From NCBI GenBank assembly GCA_023435985.1, contig JAEZKY010000307.1, positions 1 to 12,417 on the forward strand: a DNA stretch of 12,417 nucleotides. Direction: 5' to 3'. A program made the translations under genes and the position numbers. The first letter of the stretch is position 1. Each line of letters begins with the position of its first letter. Below, piece by piece: positions 1 to 7,365 of this stretch. Origin of the DNA: Bacillota bacterium. Its GTDB lineage: Bacteria > Bacillota > Clostridia > Clostridiales > Clostridiaceae. A model generated the notes under the pieces. That model was not told the DNA's origin and did not search any database. It saw nothing but the letters and a program-made list of their open reading frames with translations.

Positions 1-97
1 TCGTTGGTGTACAGTTTTTCAACGATAAGGAATACAAATCGCTGAAGCGATTTGCATAAGTTCGTTCAACCAAATCATAGATTTGGGAACTCACTTA
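1..97 (+). other. 23S-5S rRNA internal transcribed spacer (partial)
   Basis: This non-coding stretch runs directly into the 5S rRNA and shows no recognisable 23S 3' end, so it is read as the spacer of an rRNA operon whose 23S gene lies outside the window. It contains three consecutive inverted repeats: TCGTTG (1-6) with CAACGA (20-25); CAAATCGC (35-42) with GCGATTTG (47-54); and CCAAAT (70-75) with ATTTGG (81-86), the last extended by GTTC (64-67) with GAAC (87-90). Such stems are expected in precursor rRNA and may guide processing. The assignment rests on position and structure, not on a sequence match. Confidence 0.7.
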
Positions 98-215
98 ATC
101 TCGTGATGATGGCATAGAGGTAACACTTCTTCCCATTCCGAACAGGAAAGTTAAGGTCTATAGCGCCGATGGTACTGCATGGGAGACTGTGTGGCAGAGT
201 AGGACGTTGCGAGGT
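98..215 (+). rRNA. rrf: 5S ribosomal RNA
   Basis: The sequence has the classic 5S core: CCCATTCCGAACAGGAAAGT (loop B/C region), GCGCCGATGGTACTGC, and TGGGAGACTGTGTGGCAGAG near the 3' end. The ends are set by the terminal helix, where ATCTCG near 98-103 pairs with CGAGGT at 210-215. The length of about 118 nt is normal. It is the last gene of an rRNA operon and is followed within 6 nt by a terminator. The ends could be off by 1-3 nt. Confidence 0.97.
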
Positions 216-220
216 AAGAT

Positions 221-251
221 AAAAGATAGCTGATATGGCTATCTTTTTTTG
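221..251 (+). terminator. Rho-independent terminator of the upstream rRNA operon
   Basis: AGATAGC (224-230) pairs with GCTATCT (238-244) around a 7-nt loop. The stem is extended by A:T pairs and followed by a run of seven T (244-250). It lies 6 nt after the 5S rRNA and ends that operon. Confidence 0.92.
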
Positions 252-378
252 TTTTATTTTTTAGTATTCAAAAAGCTATATTCTAATGAGTAGTGGGGCG
301 AGCTTATAATTGTAAATAATCTAAGCCTATAGCTAATTCATTTGAAAAAATTTTTACTAAATATATTTAAATAATTAT

Positions 379-413
379 AAAAAAGCAAGGGATATTATAT
401 CTCTTGCTTTTTT
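379..413. terminator. Orphan hairpin terminator, possibly bidirectional
   Basis: GCAAGGGAT (385-393) pairs with ATCTCTTGC (399-407), nine pairs including one G-U, around loop ATTAT. It is flanked by six A (379-384) and six T (408-413), so it could work on either strand. No gene lies between the rRNA terminator and this site. It may back up rRNA termination, end a small RNA, or remain from a lost gene. Confidence 0.8.
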
Positions 414-439
414 ACATATGTAAACAATTAAGTTATTAT
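411..439 (+). promoter_or_regulatory. Candidate sigma-A promoter for glgB
   Basis: TTTACA (411-416) and TATTAT (434-439) are separated by 17 bases and each matches five of six consensus positions. The -35 overlaps the T-run of the orphan terminator. In sequence this AT-rich such matches occur by chance. It is the best candidate I found between the terminator and glgB. Confidence 0.4.
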
Positions 440-672
440 TAGAACTCTAAGGAAGATTAAATTCTCATGAATGATTATAAAGGATAAAGATGCATCAGTA
501 ATGAATAAAGATGCGTTTCTATCACAAAGATTAACAAATAAATAAATAAATTTTGTGAATGGATACAGAAAAAGAGTGAAAAAAATTACAATATTTGGTA
601 ATATATATTTATACAATAATTGGCTATAAAACGTAGATCTATGATCTTAATGATGTAAAGGGAGTAAGAAAT

Positions 673-693
673 ATGGATGGGGGTATGATTTGA
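673..693 (+). CDS. Six-codon leader ORF overlapping the glgB start
   Basis: ATG at 673 follows the ribosome-binding site AGGGAG (659-664) with 8 nt spacing, as good as those of the large genes. The reading frame is MDGGMI and ends in TGA at 691-693. The A of that stop is the A of the glgB ATG (TGATG), the usual geometry of translational coupling. The GGGGG that serves as glgB's own ribosome-binding site (679-683) lies inside this ORF. The peptide probably has no function itself; its translation could gate glgB. It may also be a chance arrangement. Confidence 0.35.
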   Translation: MDGGMI

Positions 694-3287
694 TGCAAGA
701 TAATCCTAAAGATGATGAAGCTATAAATAAAGATAGTATTAGTAAATCAATTGAGGAAGAAAAAAGTTCAGTTGTTGCCAAGAATAAGAGAATTTCAAAA
801 AATAAGGTTAATTTGCAATTAAAGAATAATCACAATTTACCAGAGAATAATGAAAAGGATACTGGGGTTAAGGTAAAAGTAAAAAGAACTATAAAAAGAA
901 CTACTACAAAAGAAAGCAAAGAAAATAAGCCGAAAGTAGAAATTGAATCGGATTTACAACTTAATTTGATGGATAAAAACAGTAGAAGCGATAAGGCAAA
1001 AAAAAATAGAGTGATTAAAGAAAAAGAAGTAGAAGTAACAGTTAAAGACATAGAGATTAATGCATTAAATGAGAAGAAGAATGATCAAATTAAGAATGCA
1101 GATACAGGAAAAGTGCTTGCAGATTTAGAGAATGAGATTAATATTATTCAAACAGCTGAAAGTACTGCAGTTGCGGCAGTTAATAAAAAGAAAACTACTA
1201 GGAGAGCTTCATCAAAAAGAACAAATACCCCAAGAAGCAAGAATGGTGTATTGAAAGAAGAAAAAATTTCATTTGATCGAGAAGAGATAAAAAGTGAAGT
1301 TAAGAAAGTTTTAACTAAGGTGGATAAAGCAGAATTAACTGGTTTTAACACATATTTATTTCATCAAGGTAAAAATTATGAAGCGTATAATATTTTAGGA
1401 GCACATGTTAAAAAAGAAGGAAACATGACAGGTATACAATTTTCGACTTGGGCACCTAATGCAAAAGAGGTATATCTTGTAGGAGAATTTAATGATTTTG
1501 AAGTAAAAGATGAATTTAGACTTGAGAAAATAACTGAAAATGGATTGTGGAAAGGCTTTTTTACAGAAGTAAAGACTGGAGATAAGTATAAGTACTGCAT
1601 AATAGAACAGAACGATGAAAAGGGAGAGTATAAGGCGGACCCTTATGCAATACAAAGTGAATTAAGACCAGATAATGCTTCAATAGTATATAAGCCTAAA
1701 AATTTTAAGTGGGCGGATAAGACATGGATTAATAAAAGAAATAAGGTAAATGTATTAGAAGAACCATTAAACATATATGAAGTACACTTAGGTTCATGGA
1801 AAAGAAGGGCTAATAGTGAGTTTTTTACTTATGAAGAAATAGGAGAAGAATTATCTAGATATATCAAAGAAATGGGGTATACCCATGTGGAGATTATGCC
1901 TCTTGTAGAGCATCCACTAGATGCTTCATGGGGATACCAAGGAACAGGATATTATTCGCCAACAAGCAGATATGGAAATATTGAAGGGCTTAAAAGCTTA
2001 ATTAATAAGCTGCATGAGGTTAATATAGGAGTAATAATGGACTGGGTTCCAGGGCATTTTTGCAAGGATGCCCATGGACTATATAGATTTGATGGAACAC
2101 CAACATATGAATATCAGGAAGAATGGAGAGCTGAAAATAAAGGCTGGGGAACCTGCAACTTTGATTTAGGAAAACCAGAGGTAAAAAGTTATTTAATATC
2201 AAATGCGTTATATTGGTTTAGAGAATTTCATATTGACGGTTTAAGGGTAGATGCTGTTTCTAGCATTTTATACTTAGATTACAGCAGGGCAGAAGGAGAG
2301 TGGATTCCCAATAAAAATGGAGGAAATGGTAATCTTGAGGCAATAGATTTTTTGAAGGAATTAAATAAGACTGTTTTTAATGAATATCCAACAGCTCTTA
2401 TGATAGCAGAAGAATCTACAGCTTGGCCTAATGTTACAAAACCACCAGCTAATGATGGACTAGGATTTAATTTAAAATGGAATATGGGATGGATGAATGA
2501 TACCTTAGAATACGTTGAGATTGATCCTAAGTATAGAAAGTATAATCATAAGAATATAACTTTCGCAATGATGTATAACTATGCCGAAAATTATTTATTA
2601 CCTCTTTCCCATGATGAAGTTGTTCATGAAAAGAAGTCATTAGTAGATAAAATGTGGGGAGATGAATGGAATAAGTTTGCAGGGCTCAGAGTTTTTATAG
2701 GCTATATGATGGGACATCCGGGTAAGAAATTGCTATTTATGGGATGTGAATTTGGGCAAAGAATTGAATGGAGAGAGCATTCAGAGCTTGAATGGGGAAT
2801 AATAGAGGAATCAGATATTCATAAAAAAACCCAATTATTCTTTAAAGATATAAACAATTTATACCTTAAGAATAAAGCCTTTTGGGAATTAGATTATGAC
2901 TATAGAGGATTCAATTGGATAGAACCAGATAATAATGAGCAAAGTATATTAATTTTTGCGAGAAGGAGCAGAAATGATGAAGACACGTTAGTATTTGTAA
3001 TTAATTTTACGTCTATAGTGTATTATGATTATAAAATTGGAGTTCCGTTATTAGGAAGCTATGAAGAAATATTCAATACTGATGATATTAAATACGGTGG
3101 TTCTGGACAAGTTATTGGAGAAAGATTAATAGCAGAGAAAATACCATTCCATAACCAGCCTTACTCATTAACAATAAAAGTACCACCGATGGCAGCTTTA
3201 ATATTAAAGATATATGAAATTAGTTCGGAGCAAGAAAAAAGGTCAATTGATAAATTATCTATTAAAGAAGTCGATGAACTTAAATAA
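693..3287 (+). CDS. glgB: 1,4-alpha-glucan branching enzyme with long charged N-terminal extension
   Basis: This cytosolic enzyme cuts alpha-1,4-glucan chains and rejoins the segment by an alpha-1,6 bond, creating glycogen branches. The protein has 864 residues. Residues 1 to about 215 are low-complexity and rich in Lys, Glu and Asn. A CBM48/E-set domain follows (about 225-325, with WAPNAKEVYLVGEFNDF). The GH13 barrel (about 355-735) has region I DWVPGHF, nucleophile D520 in GLRVDAV, acid/base E573 in IAEES and D641 in LSHDEVVH. A C-terminal beta domain ends near 845, followed by a charged tail. Branching enzymes lacking the N1 domain usually have about 630-670 residues, so the extension is extra. 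ATG at 693 is chosen for its 9-nt spacing from GGGGG; an in-frame TTG lies one codon upstream. An A9 run (998-1006) sits in the extension. It is first of a run with glgA and glgP. Confidence 0.95.
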   Translation: MQDNPKDDEAINKDSISKSIEEEKSSVVAKNKRISKNKVNLQLKNNHNLPENNEKDTGVKVKVKRTIKRTTTKESKENKPKVEIESDLQLNLMDKNSRSDKAKKNRVIKEKEVEVTVKDIEINALNEKKNDQIKNADTGKVLADLENEINIIQTAESTAVAAVNKKKTTRRASSKRTNTPRSKNGVLKEEKISFDREEIKSEVKKVLTKVDKAELTGFNTYLFHQGKNYEAYNILGAHVKKEGNMTGIQFSTWAPNAKEVYLVGEFNDFEVKDEFRLEKITENGLWKGFFTEVKTGDKYKYCIIEQNDEKGEYKADPYAIQSELRPDNASIVYKPKNFKWADKTWINKRNKVNVLEEPLNIYEVHLGSWKRRANSEFFTYEEIGEELSRYIKEMGYTHVEIMPLVEHPLDASWGYQGTGYYSPTSRYGNIEGLKSLINKLHEVNIGVIMDWVPGHFCKDAHGLYRFDGTPTYEYQEEWRAENKGWGTCNFDLGKPEVKSYLISNALYWFREFHIDGLRVDAVSSILYLDYSRAEGEWIPNKNGGNGNLEAIDFLKELNKTVFNEYPTALMIAEESTAWPNVTKPPANDGLGFNLKWNMGWMNDTLEYVEIDPKYRKYNHKNITFAMMYNYAENYLLPLSHDEVVHEKKSLVDKMWGDEWNKFAGLRVFIGYMMGHPGKKLLFMGCEFGQRIEWREHSELEWGIIEESDIHKKTQLFFKDINNLYLKNKAFWELDYDYRGFNWIEPDNNEQSILIFARRSRNDEDTLVFVINFTSIVYYDYKIGVPLLGSYEEIFNTDDIKYGGSGQVIGERLIAEKIPFHNQPYSLTIKVPPMAALILKIYEISSEQEKRSIDKLSIKEVDELK

Positions 3288-3299
3288 AAGTATTAAGGA

Positions 3300-3341
3300 A
3301 ATCTTATTAGTTGCTATTTAAGAGTAGCAATTAATAAGATT
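3300..3341 (+). promoter_or_regulatory. Strong glgB-glgA intercistronic hairpin
   Basis: AATCTTATTAGTTGCTA (3300-3316) pairs with TAGCAATTAATAAGATT (3325-3341), 17 pairs with a single G-U, around an 8-nt loop. No T-run follows, so it is not a standard rho-independent terminator. It starts 13 nt after the glgB stop and ends 20 nt before the glgA ribosome-binding site. A role as 3'-end stabiliser, RNase processing site or partial attenuator would set the glgB to glgA ratio. The structure is plain in the sequence; the role is inferred. Confidence 0.7.
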
Positions 3342-3375
3342 GTTAAGTTATACACTAGGTTGAGGGGGATAAAGA

Positions 3376-4815
3376 ATGAGAGTTTTATTTGTAGCATCAG
3401 AAGCTAGTCCGCTTATAAAAACTGGAGGACTTGGAGATGTTGCTGGAGCATTACCTAAAGCACTTGCTAAGAAAAATGCAGATATAAGAGTAGTTATACC
3501 TAAATATAAAGAAATCAATTGGGAAGTAAGAGATAAGTTAAGATTTATTAAATGGTTCAATGTTAATGTAGGCTGGAGAGAACAATTTTGCGGAGTATGG
3601 GAATATTTTTATAACGGGGTAACATATTATGTTTTAGACAATGAAAGATATTATAAAAGGGATGAAATATATGGTTTTTATTATGATGCTGAAAGATTCG
3701 CATTTTTTGATAGAGCTGTATTGGATATGTTGCGTCAAATAGATTGGCAGCCAGATTTAATTCATTGCAATGATTGGCAGGCAGGAATGCTTCCTGTACT
3801 TTTAAAGTTTCAGTATAAGAAAAATGATATGTTTTATTGGAAGATGAAGTGCGTATATTCAATTCATAATATAGCTTTCCAGGGGATTTTTGATCCTCAA
3901 ATACTTCCGGAGTTATTTGGTTTTGATATGGAGTTATATGAAAATACCTGCTTAAAATTTGATGAAGGTGTAAGCTTCATGAAAGGTGGAATATATTATT
4001 CTGACATAATTACAACTGTCAGTGAAACCTATGCAAGTGAAATAAAAACTCCCGAATATGGTGAAAGGCTGGATGGTGTATTAAGAGATAGAGCTTATGC
4101 GTTGAGGGGGATAACAAACGGTATAGATTATGATGAATATAATCCTAAAACAGATCGATTTTTGAATAAGCAGTATGATGTAAATTCTATTAAGGACAAG
4201 GTTATAAATAAAACTAGCCTGCAAAAGGAATTAGGCCTAACCATTGATGAGAATATACCTATGATAGGACTTGTAACAAGGTTGACGCAGCAAAAGGGAC
4301 TTGATTTATTAATAAATATTTCAGATAAATTATTGCAGCAAAATGTTCAGCTAGTTATCTTGGGAACAGGAGATAAACAATATGAAGATCATTTTAGGTT
4401 GTTAAATTATAGATATTGTAATAAACTATCTGCAAATATTAAATTTGATAATTCTATGGCAAGTAGAATTTATGCTTCAAGTGATATGTTTTTAATGCCG
4501 TCACTCTTTGAACCATGTGGACTCGGACAATTGATAGCACTTAGATATGGCTCTATTCCTATAGTTAGAGAAACAGGAGGTTTAAAAGATACGGTTGCAG
4601 CCTACAATGAATATACTGGTGATGGCAATGGTTTTAGCTTTAAAAATTATAATTCAGATGAATTATATAATATAATTCAGTATTCATTACGGATATATGA
4701 GAATAAAAAAGCTTGGAATAACCTTATTAGAAATGCAATGAATTCTGATAACAGCTGGAATAAATCAGCGGAGGTATATTTGAATTTGTATAGGGAATTG
4801 ACTGGACAAGATTAA
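3376..4815 (+). CDS. glgA: Glycogen synthase (ADP-glucose type, GT5)
   Basis: GlgA transfers glucose from ADP-glucose to the non-reducing ends of alpha-1,4-glucan in the cytosol. The 479 residues match the usual bacterial length (about 475-485). The N-terminal KTGGLGDV (15-22) contains the ADP-glucose-binding Lys15. HCNDWQ (130-135) and YSIHNIAFQG (161-170, with active-site His164) belong to the first Rossmann domain. RLTQQKG (302-308, with Arg302 and Lys307) and FEPCGLGQL (378-386, with Glu379) form the C-terminal nucleotide-sugar site. All expected key residues are present, so it should be active. ATG at 3376 follows GAGGGGG (3362-3368) with 7 nt spacing. glgP starts 28 nt after its stop, so the two are almost certainly cotranscribed. 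Confidence 0.97.
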   Translation: MRVLFVASEASPLIKTGGLGDVAGALPKALAKKNADIRVVIPKYKEINWEVRDKLRFIKWFNVNVGWREQFCGVWEYFYNGVTYYVLDNERYYKRDEIYGFYYDAERFAFFDRAVLDMLRQIDWQPDLIHCNDWQAGMLPVLLKFQYKKNDMFYWKMKCVYSIHNIAFQGIFDPQILPELFGFDMELYENTCLKFDEGVSFMKGGIYYSDIITTVSETYASEIKTPEYGERLDGVLRDRAYALRGITNGIDYDEYNPKTDRFLNKQYDVNSIKDKVINKTSLQKELGLTIDENIPMIGLVTRLTQQKGLDLLINISDKLLQQNVQLVILGTGDKQYEDHFRLLNYRYCNKLSANIKFDNSMASRIYASSDMFLMPSLFEPCGLGQLIALRYGSIPIVRETGGLKDTVAAYNEYTGDGNGFSFKNYNSDELYNIIQYSLRIYENKKAWNNLIRNAMNSDNSWNKSAEVYLNLYRELTGQD

Positions 4816-4831
4816 GGCGTAAGTGCGATAT

Positions 4832-4849
4832 GGAGGTATATGGATGGGG
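4832..4849 (+). promoter_or_regulatory. glgP ribosome-binding site and start-site decision
   Basis: GGAGG (4832-4836) is 7 nt from ATG 4844, which decides that start. An out-of-frame ATG at 4840 is only 3 nt away and opens an eight-codon ORF (MDGDARNG, stop 4864-4866). In-frame ATGs at 4850 and 4859 are alternatives; the latter has GGGG (4846-4849) at 9 nt. The 12-mer ATATGGATGGGG (4838-4849) occurs identically at 671-682, before glgB. Confidence 0.6.
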
Positions 4850-7285
4850 ATGCTCGAAATGGATAAAAAGGCATTTAAAAAAGCTTTTGTTAATAGGTTT
4901 GTAGAAATGCACGGTATTGAATTAAAGGAAGGGACTAATCAGCAAAAATACGATGCTTTGGGATATTTAGTAAGGGACTATGTTACGAGAGATTGGTTAA
5001 AGACAAATAAGAAATATAATAAAACCGGTGAGAAACAAGTGTATTATTTTTCAATGGAATTCTTATTAGGAAGACTTCTTGGTGATGCATTATTAAATAT
5101 AGGAATAAGGGATGTATGTAAGGATGCGTTGGCGGATTTAAATATAGATTTAGAGGAACTCGAAAATCTAGAACAAGATCAAGCACTTGGAAATGGTGGA
5201 CTTGGAAGGCTTGCAGCATGTTTTTTAGATTCAATGGCTTCTTTAAATATTCCTGGAAATGGATGTGGAATCAGGTATAAATATGGATTTTTTGAGCAAA
5301 AGATAATTGATGGAAAGCAGGTTGAAGTATCTGAGAGCTGGCTTAAGGAGGGAAATGTATGGGAAAAAAGAAAGCCAGAGAAATCTGAAATTGTTAAATT
5401 TGGTGGAGAGGTGAAGGCAGGCGAAGTAAATGGACGTTTAAGTTTTACTCATGTTAATTATGAGCCAGTGTTAGCAGTACCTTATGATACACCAATTGTA
5501 GGATATGAAAATGAAATTGTGAATACTCTTAGATTATGGAGTGCAGAAGCAGTTTCAAATGAATTTGACTTTTCATCTTTTAGCAGAGGAGATTTTCTTC
5601 AAGCAATTAAATATAAGAATTCGGTAGAAGCAATTTCACAAGTTCTATATCCGGAGGATTCATTCTATGAAGGAAAAATGCTTAGATTAAAACAGCAGTA
5701 TTTTTTTGTTTCAGCAGGAGTTCAAAGTATCATAAGGCACTATAAAAAACATGGACATCAGATTGAAGCTTTAGATGAGAAAGTGGCAATCCACATTAAT
5801 GATACTCATCCAACCCTTGCAATTCCTGAACTTATGAGAATATTAGTTGATGAAGAAGGTTTGGAATGGAATACAGCATGGAGAATAACTACTAATACAG
5901 TATCATATACAAATCACACAATATTATCCGAAGCATTGGAAAAATGGCCGGTAGACATGTTTAAACAGCTGCTTCCAAGAATCTATATGATAATTGAAGA
6001 AATAAATGAAAGATATTGCAAGGAGCTTTGGGGAAAGTATCCGGGTGAGTGGGATAAAATTTCTAAGATGGCAATAGTATCAGAGGGACAAGTAAGAATG
6101 GCACACTTGGCAATCGTGGGAAGTCATAGTGTAAATGGTGTAGCAAAGCTTCATACCGAGATATTAAAGAAAAAGGAAATGAAAGATTTTTATTATTTAT
6201 ATCCAAATAAGTTTAATAATAAGACAAATGGAATTACCCATAGAAGATGGATTTTAAAAAGTAATCCAGAGCTTACAAAACTAATTAAGGATACAATTGG
6301 AGACAGCTTCATTAGGCATCCTCTTGATTTAAAGAATTTCGAGAGACATTTATATAATGGAGTTATATTAGGGCAGTTAAAAAAAATAAAGAAATTTAAT
6401 AAAGAAAAGTTAGCGGATATAATATTGAAAAATGACAATGTAAAGGTGGATCCAGATTCTATATTTGATGTTCAGGTAAAAAGGATACATGCTTATAAGA
6501 GGCAGATACTCAATTGTCTGAGAATAATGGATTTATACAATAAATTAATTGATACTCCAGGTTATGATATTGTACCGAGAACTTTTATATTTGGAGGAAA
6601 AGCTGCTCCAGGATATTATTTAGCTAAAAATACTATTGAACTTATAAACAGCGTTGCTAAAAAGGTAAATAATGATCCTAGGGTAAATGAAAAGATAAAA
6701 GTAGTTTTTGTTCAGAATTACAGAGTTTCATTGGCTGAACAAATAATTCCTGGTGCAGATGTAAGCGAACAAATTTCAACTACAACTAAAGAAGCATCAG
6801 GGACATCAAATATGAAGTTTATGATGAATGGTGCTATTACAGTAGCAACATTGGATGGAGCCAATATTGAAATAAGAGATGAAGTCACAGATGAAAATAT
6901 AATAATTTTTGGATTAACTGCAGATGAAGTTTTTAATTATTATCAAAATGGAGGCTATAGATCGATTGATATATATAACAATGATATAAGAGTAAAGAGA
7001 GTAATTGATGATTTAGTAAATGGAAAATATCATAACGACAGGAATAAGTTTAAAAGCATTTACGAGAATCTAATAACCTATAATGATGAGTTCTTTGTTC
7101 TAAGAGATTTTGATTCATATCTAAAAGCTCAGGATAAAGTTGATGCTCTTTATAGAGATGCTGATAAGTGGCAAAGAATGTGTGGTGTTAATATTGCCCA
7201 TTCAGGAATATTCTCATCTGACAGAACAATAGAAGAATATGCAACAGGAATCTGGGGATCAGAAGTAATTTATAAAAATTTATAA
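4844..7285 (+). CDS. glgP: Glycogen/maltodextrin phosphorylase (GT35)
   Basis: GlgP uses inorganic phosphate and pyridoxal phosphate to release glucose-1-phosphate from alpha-1,4-glucan ends. From ATG 4844 it has 813 residues, normal for the family. Visible motifs are YYFSMEFLLGR (68-78), NGGLGRLAACFLDS (117-130), HINDTHP (317-323) and the basic phosphate-site segment KRIHAYKRQ (546-554). The PLP-binding segment EASGTSNMKFMMNGA has its Schiff-base lysine at 658. All look intact. There is no long N-terminal regulatory extension like that of animal enzymes. An upstream in-frame GTG (4823) is rejected because the ribosome-binding site lies downstream of it. Its place after glgA couples breakdown to synthesis at the transcript level, so control is probably allosteric or post-transcriptional. 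An A8 run lies at 6379-6386. Confidence 0.96.
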   Translation: MGMLEMDKKAFKKAFVNRFVEMHGIELKEGTNQQKYDALGYLVRDYVTRDWLKTNKKYNKTGEKQVYYFSMEFLLGRLLGDALLNIGIRDVCKDALADLNIDLEELENLEQDQALGNGGLGRLAACFLDSMASLNIPGNGCGIRYKYGFFEQKIIDGKQVEVSESWLKEGNVWEKRKPEKSEIVKFGGEVKAGEVNGRLSFTHVNYEPVLAVPYDTPIVGYENEIVNTLRLWSAEAVSNEFDFSSFSRGDFLQAIKYKNSVEAISQVLYPEDSFYEGKMLRLKQQYFFVSAGVQSIIRHYKKHGHQIEALDEKVAIHINDTHPTLAIPELMRILVDEEGLEWNTAWRITTNTVSYTNHTILSEALEKWPVDMFKQLLPRIYMIIEEINERYCKELWGKYPGEWDKISKMAIVSEGQVRMAHLAIVGSHSVNGVAKLHTEILKKKEMKDFYYLYPNKFNNKTNGITHRRWILKSNPELTKLIKDTIGDSFIRHPLDLKNFERHLYNGVILGQLKKIKKFNKEKLADIILKNDNVKVDPDSIFDVQVKRIHAYKRQILNCLRIMDLYNKLIDTPGYDIVPRTFIFGGKAAPGYYLAKNTIELINSVAKKVNNDPRVNEKIKVVFVQNYRVSLAEQIIPGADVSEQISTTTKEASGTSNMKFMMNGAITVATLDGANIEIRDEVTDENIIIFGLTADEVFNYYQNGGYRSIDIYNNDIRVKRVIDDLVNGKYHNDRNKFKSIYENLITYNDEFFVLRDFDSYLKAQDKVDALYRDADKWQRMCGVNIAHSGIFSSDRTIEEYATGIWGSEVIYKNL

Positions 7286-7365
7286 AACAAGTGATTTTAT
7301 TATAAAGTAATAATTTATACAAGATTTAAAAGTAATTTATGAGAAACTATGAGAGGAGTAATTTT

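Larger units (their letters stand above)
252..672. other. Intergenic region and glgB leader (no gene seen)
   Basis: These 421 bases hold no ORF I would call. Visible elements are a perfect TATAAT at 305-310 without a good -35, a second hairpin-plus-T-run terminator (379-413), and a possible promoter (411-439). There is a 10-base direct repeat ATAAAGATGC at 484-493 and 505-514 (21-bp period), which also allows a GCATC/GATGC hairpin (492-496 with 510-514). A short dyad AGATC-TAT-GATCT lies at 635-647. A glgB transcript starting near 446 would have a leader of about 245 nt. I recognise no known riboswitch class. Confidence 0.7.

Noticed and set aside
428..616. 62-residue hydrophobic ORF on the minus strand upstream of glgB
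   Set aside because: It starts with TTG, has no ribosome-binding site, and its hydrophobic make-up is what AT-rich non-coding DNA gives.
690..692. TTG as the start of glgB
   Set aside because: The adjacent ATG at 693 is better spaced from GGGGG and is a stronger start codon.
4823..4843. GTG at 4823 as the start of glgP
   Set aside because: It has no ribosome-binding site, while GGAGG at 4832-4836 lies inside the extra segment and points to ATG 4844.
7339..7365. ATG 7339 as the start of the GH13 gene
   Set aside because: The strong AGAGGAG lies downstream of it, 7 nt before ATG 7366.
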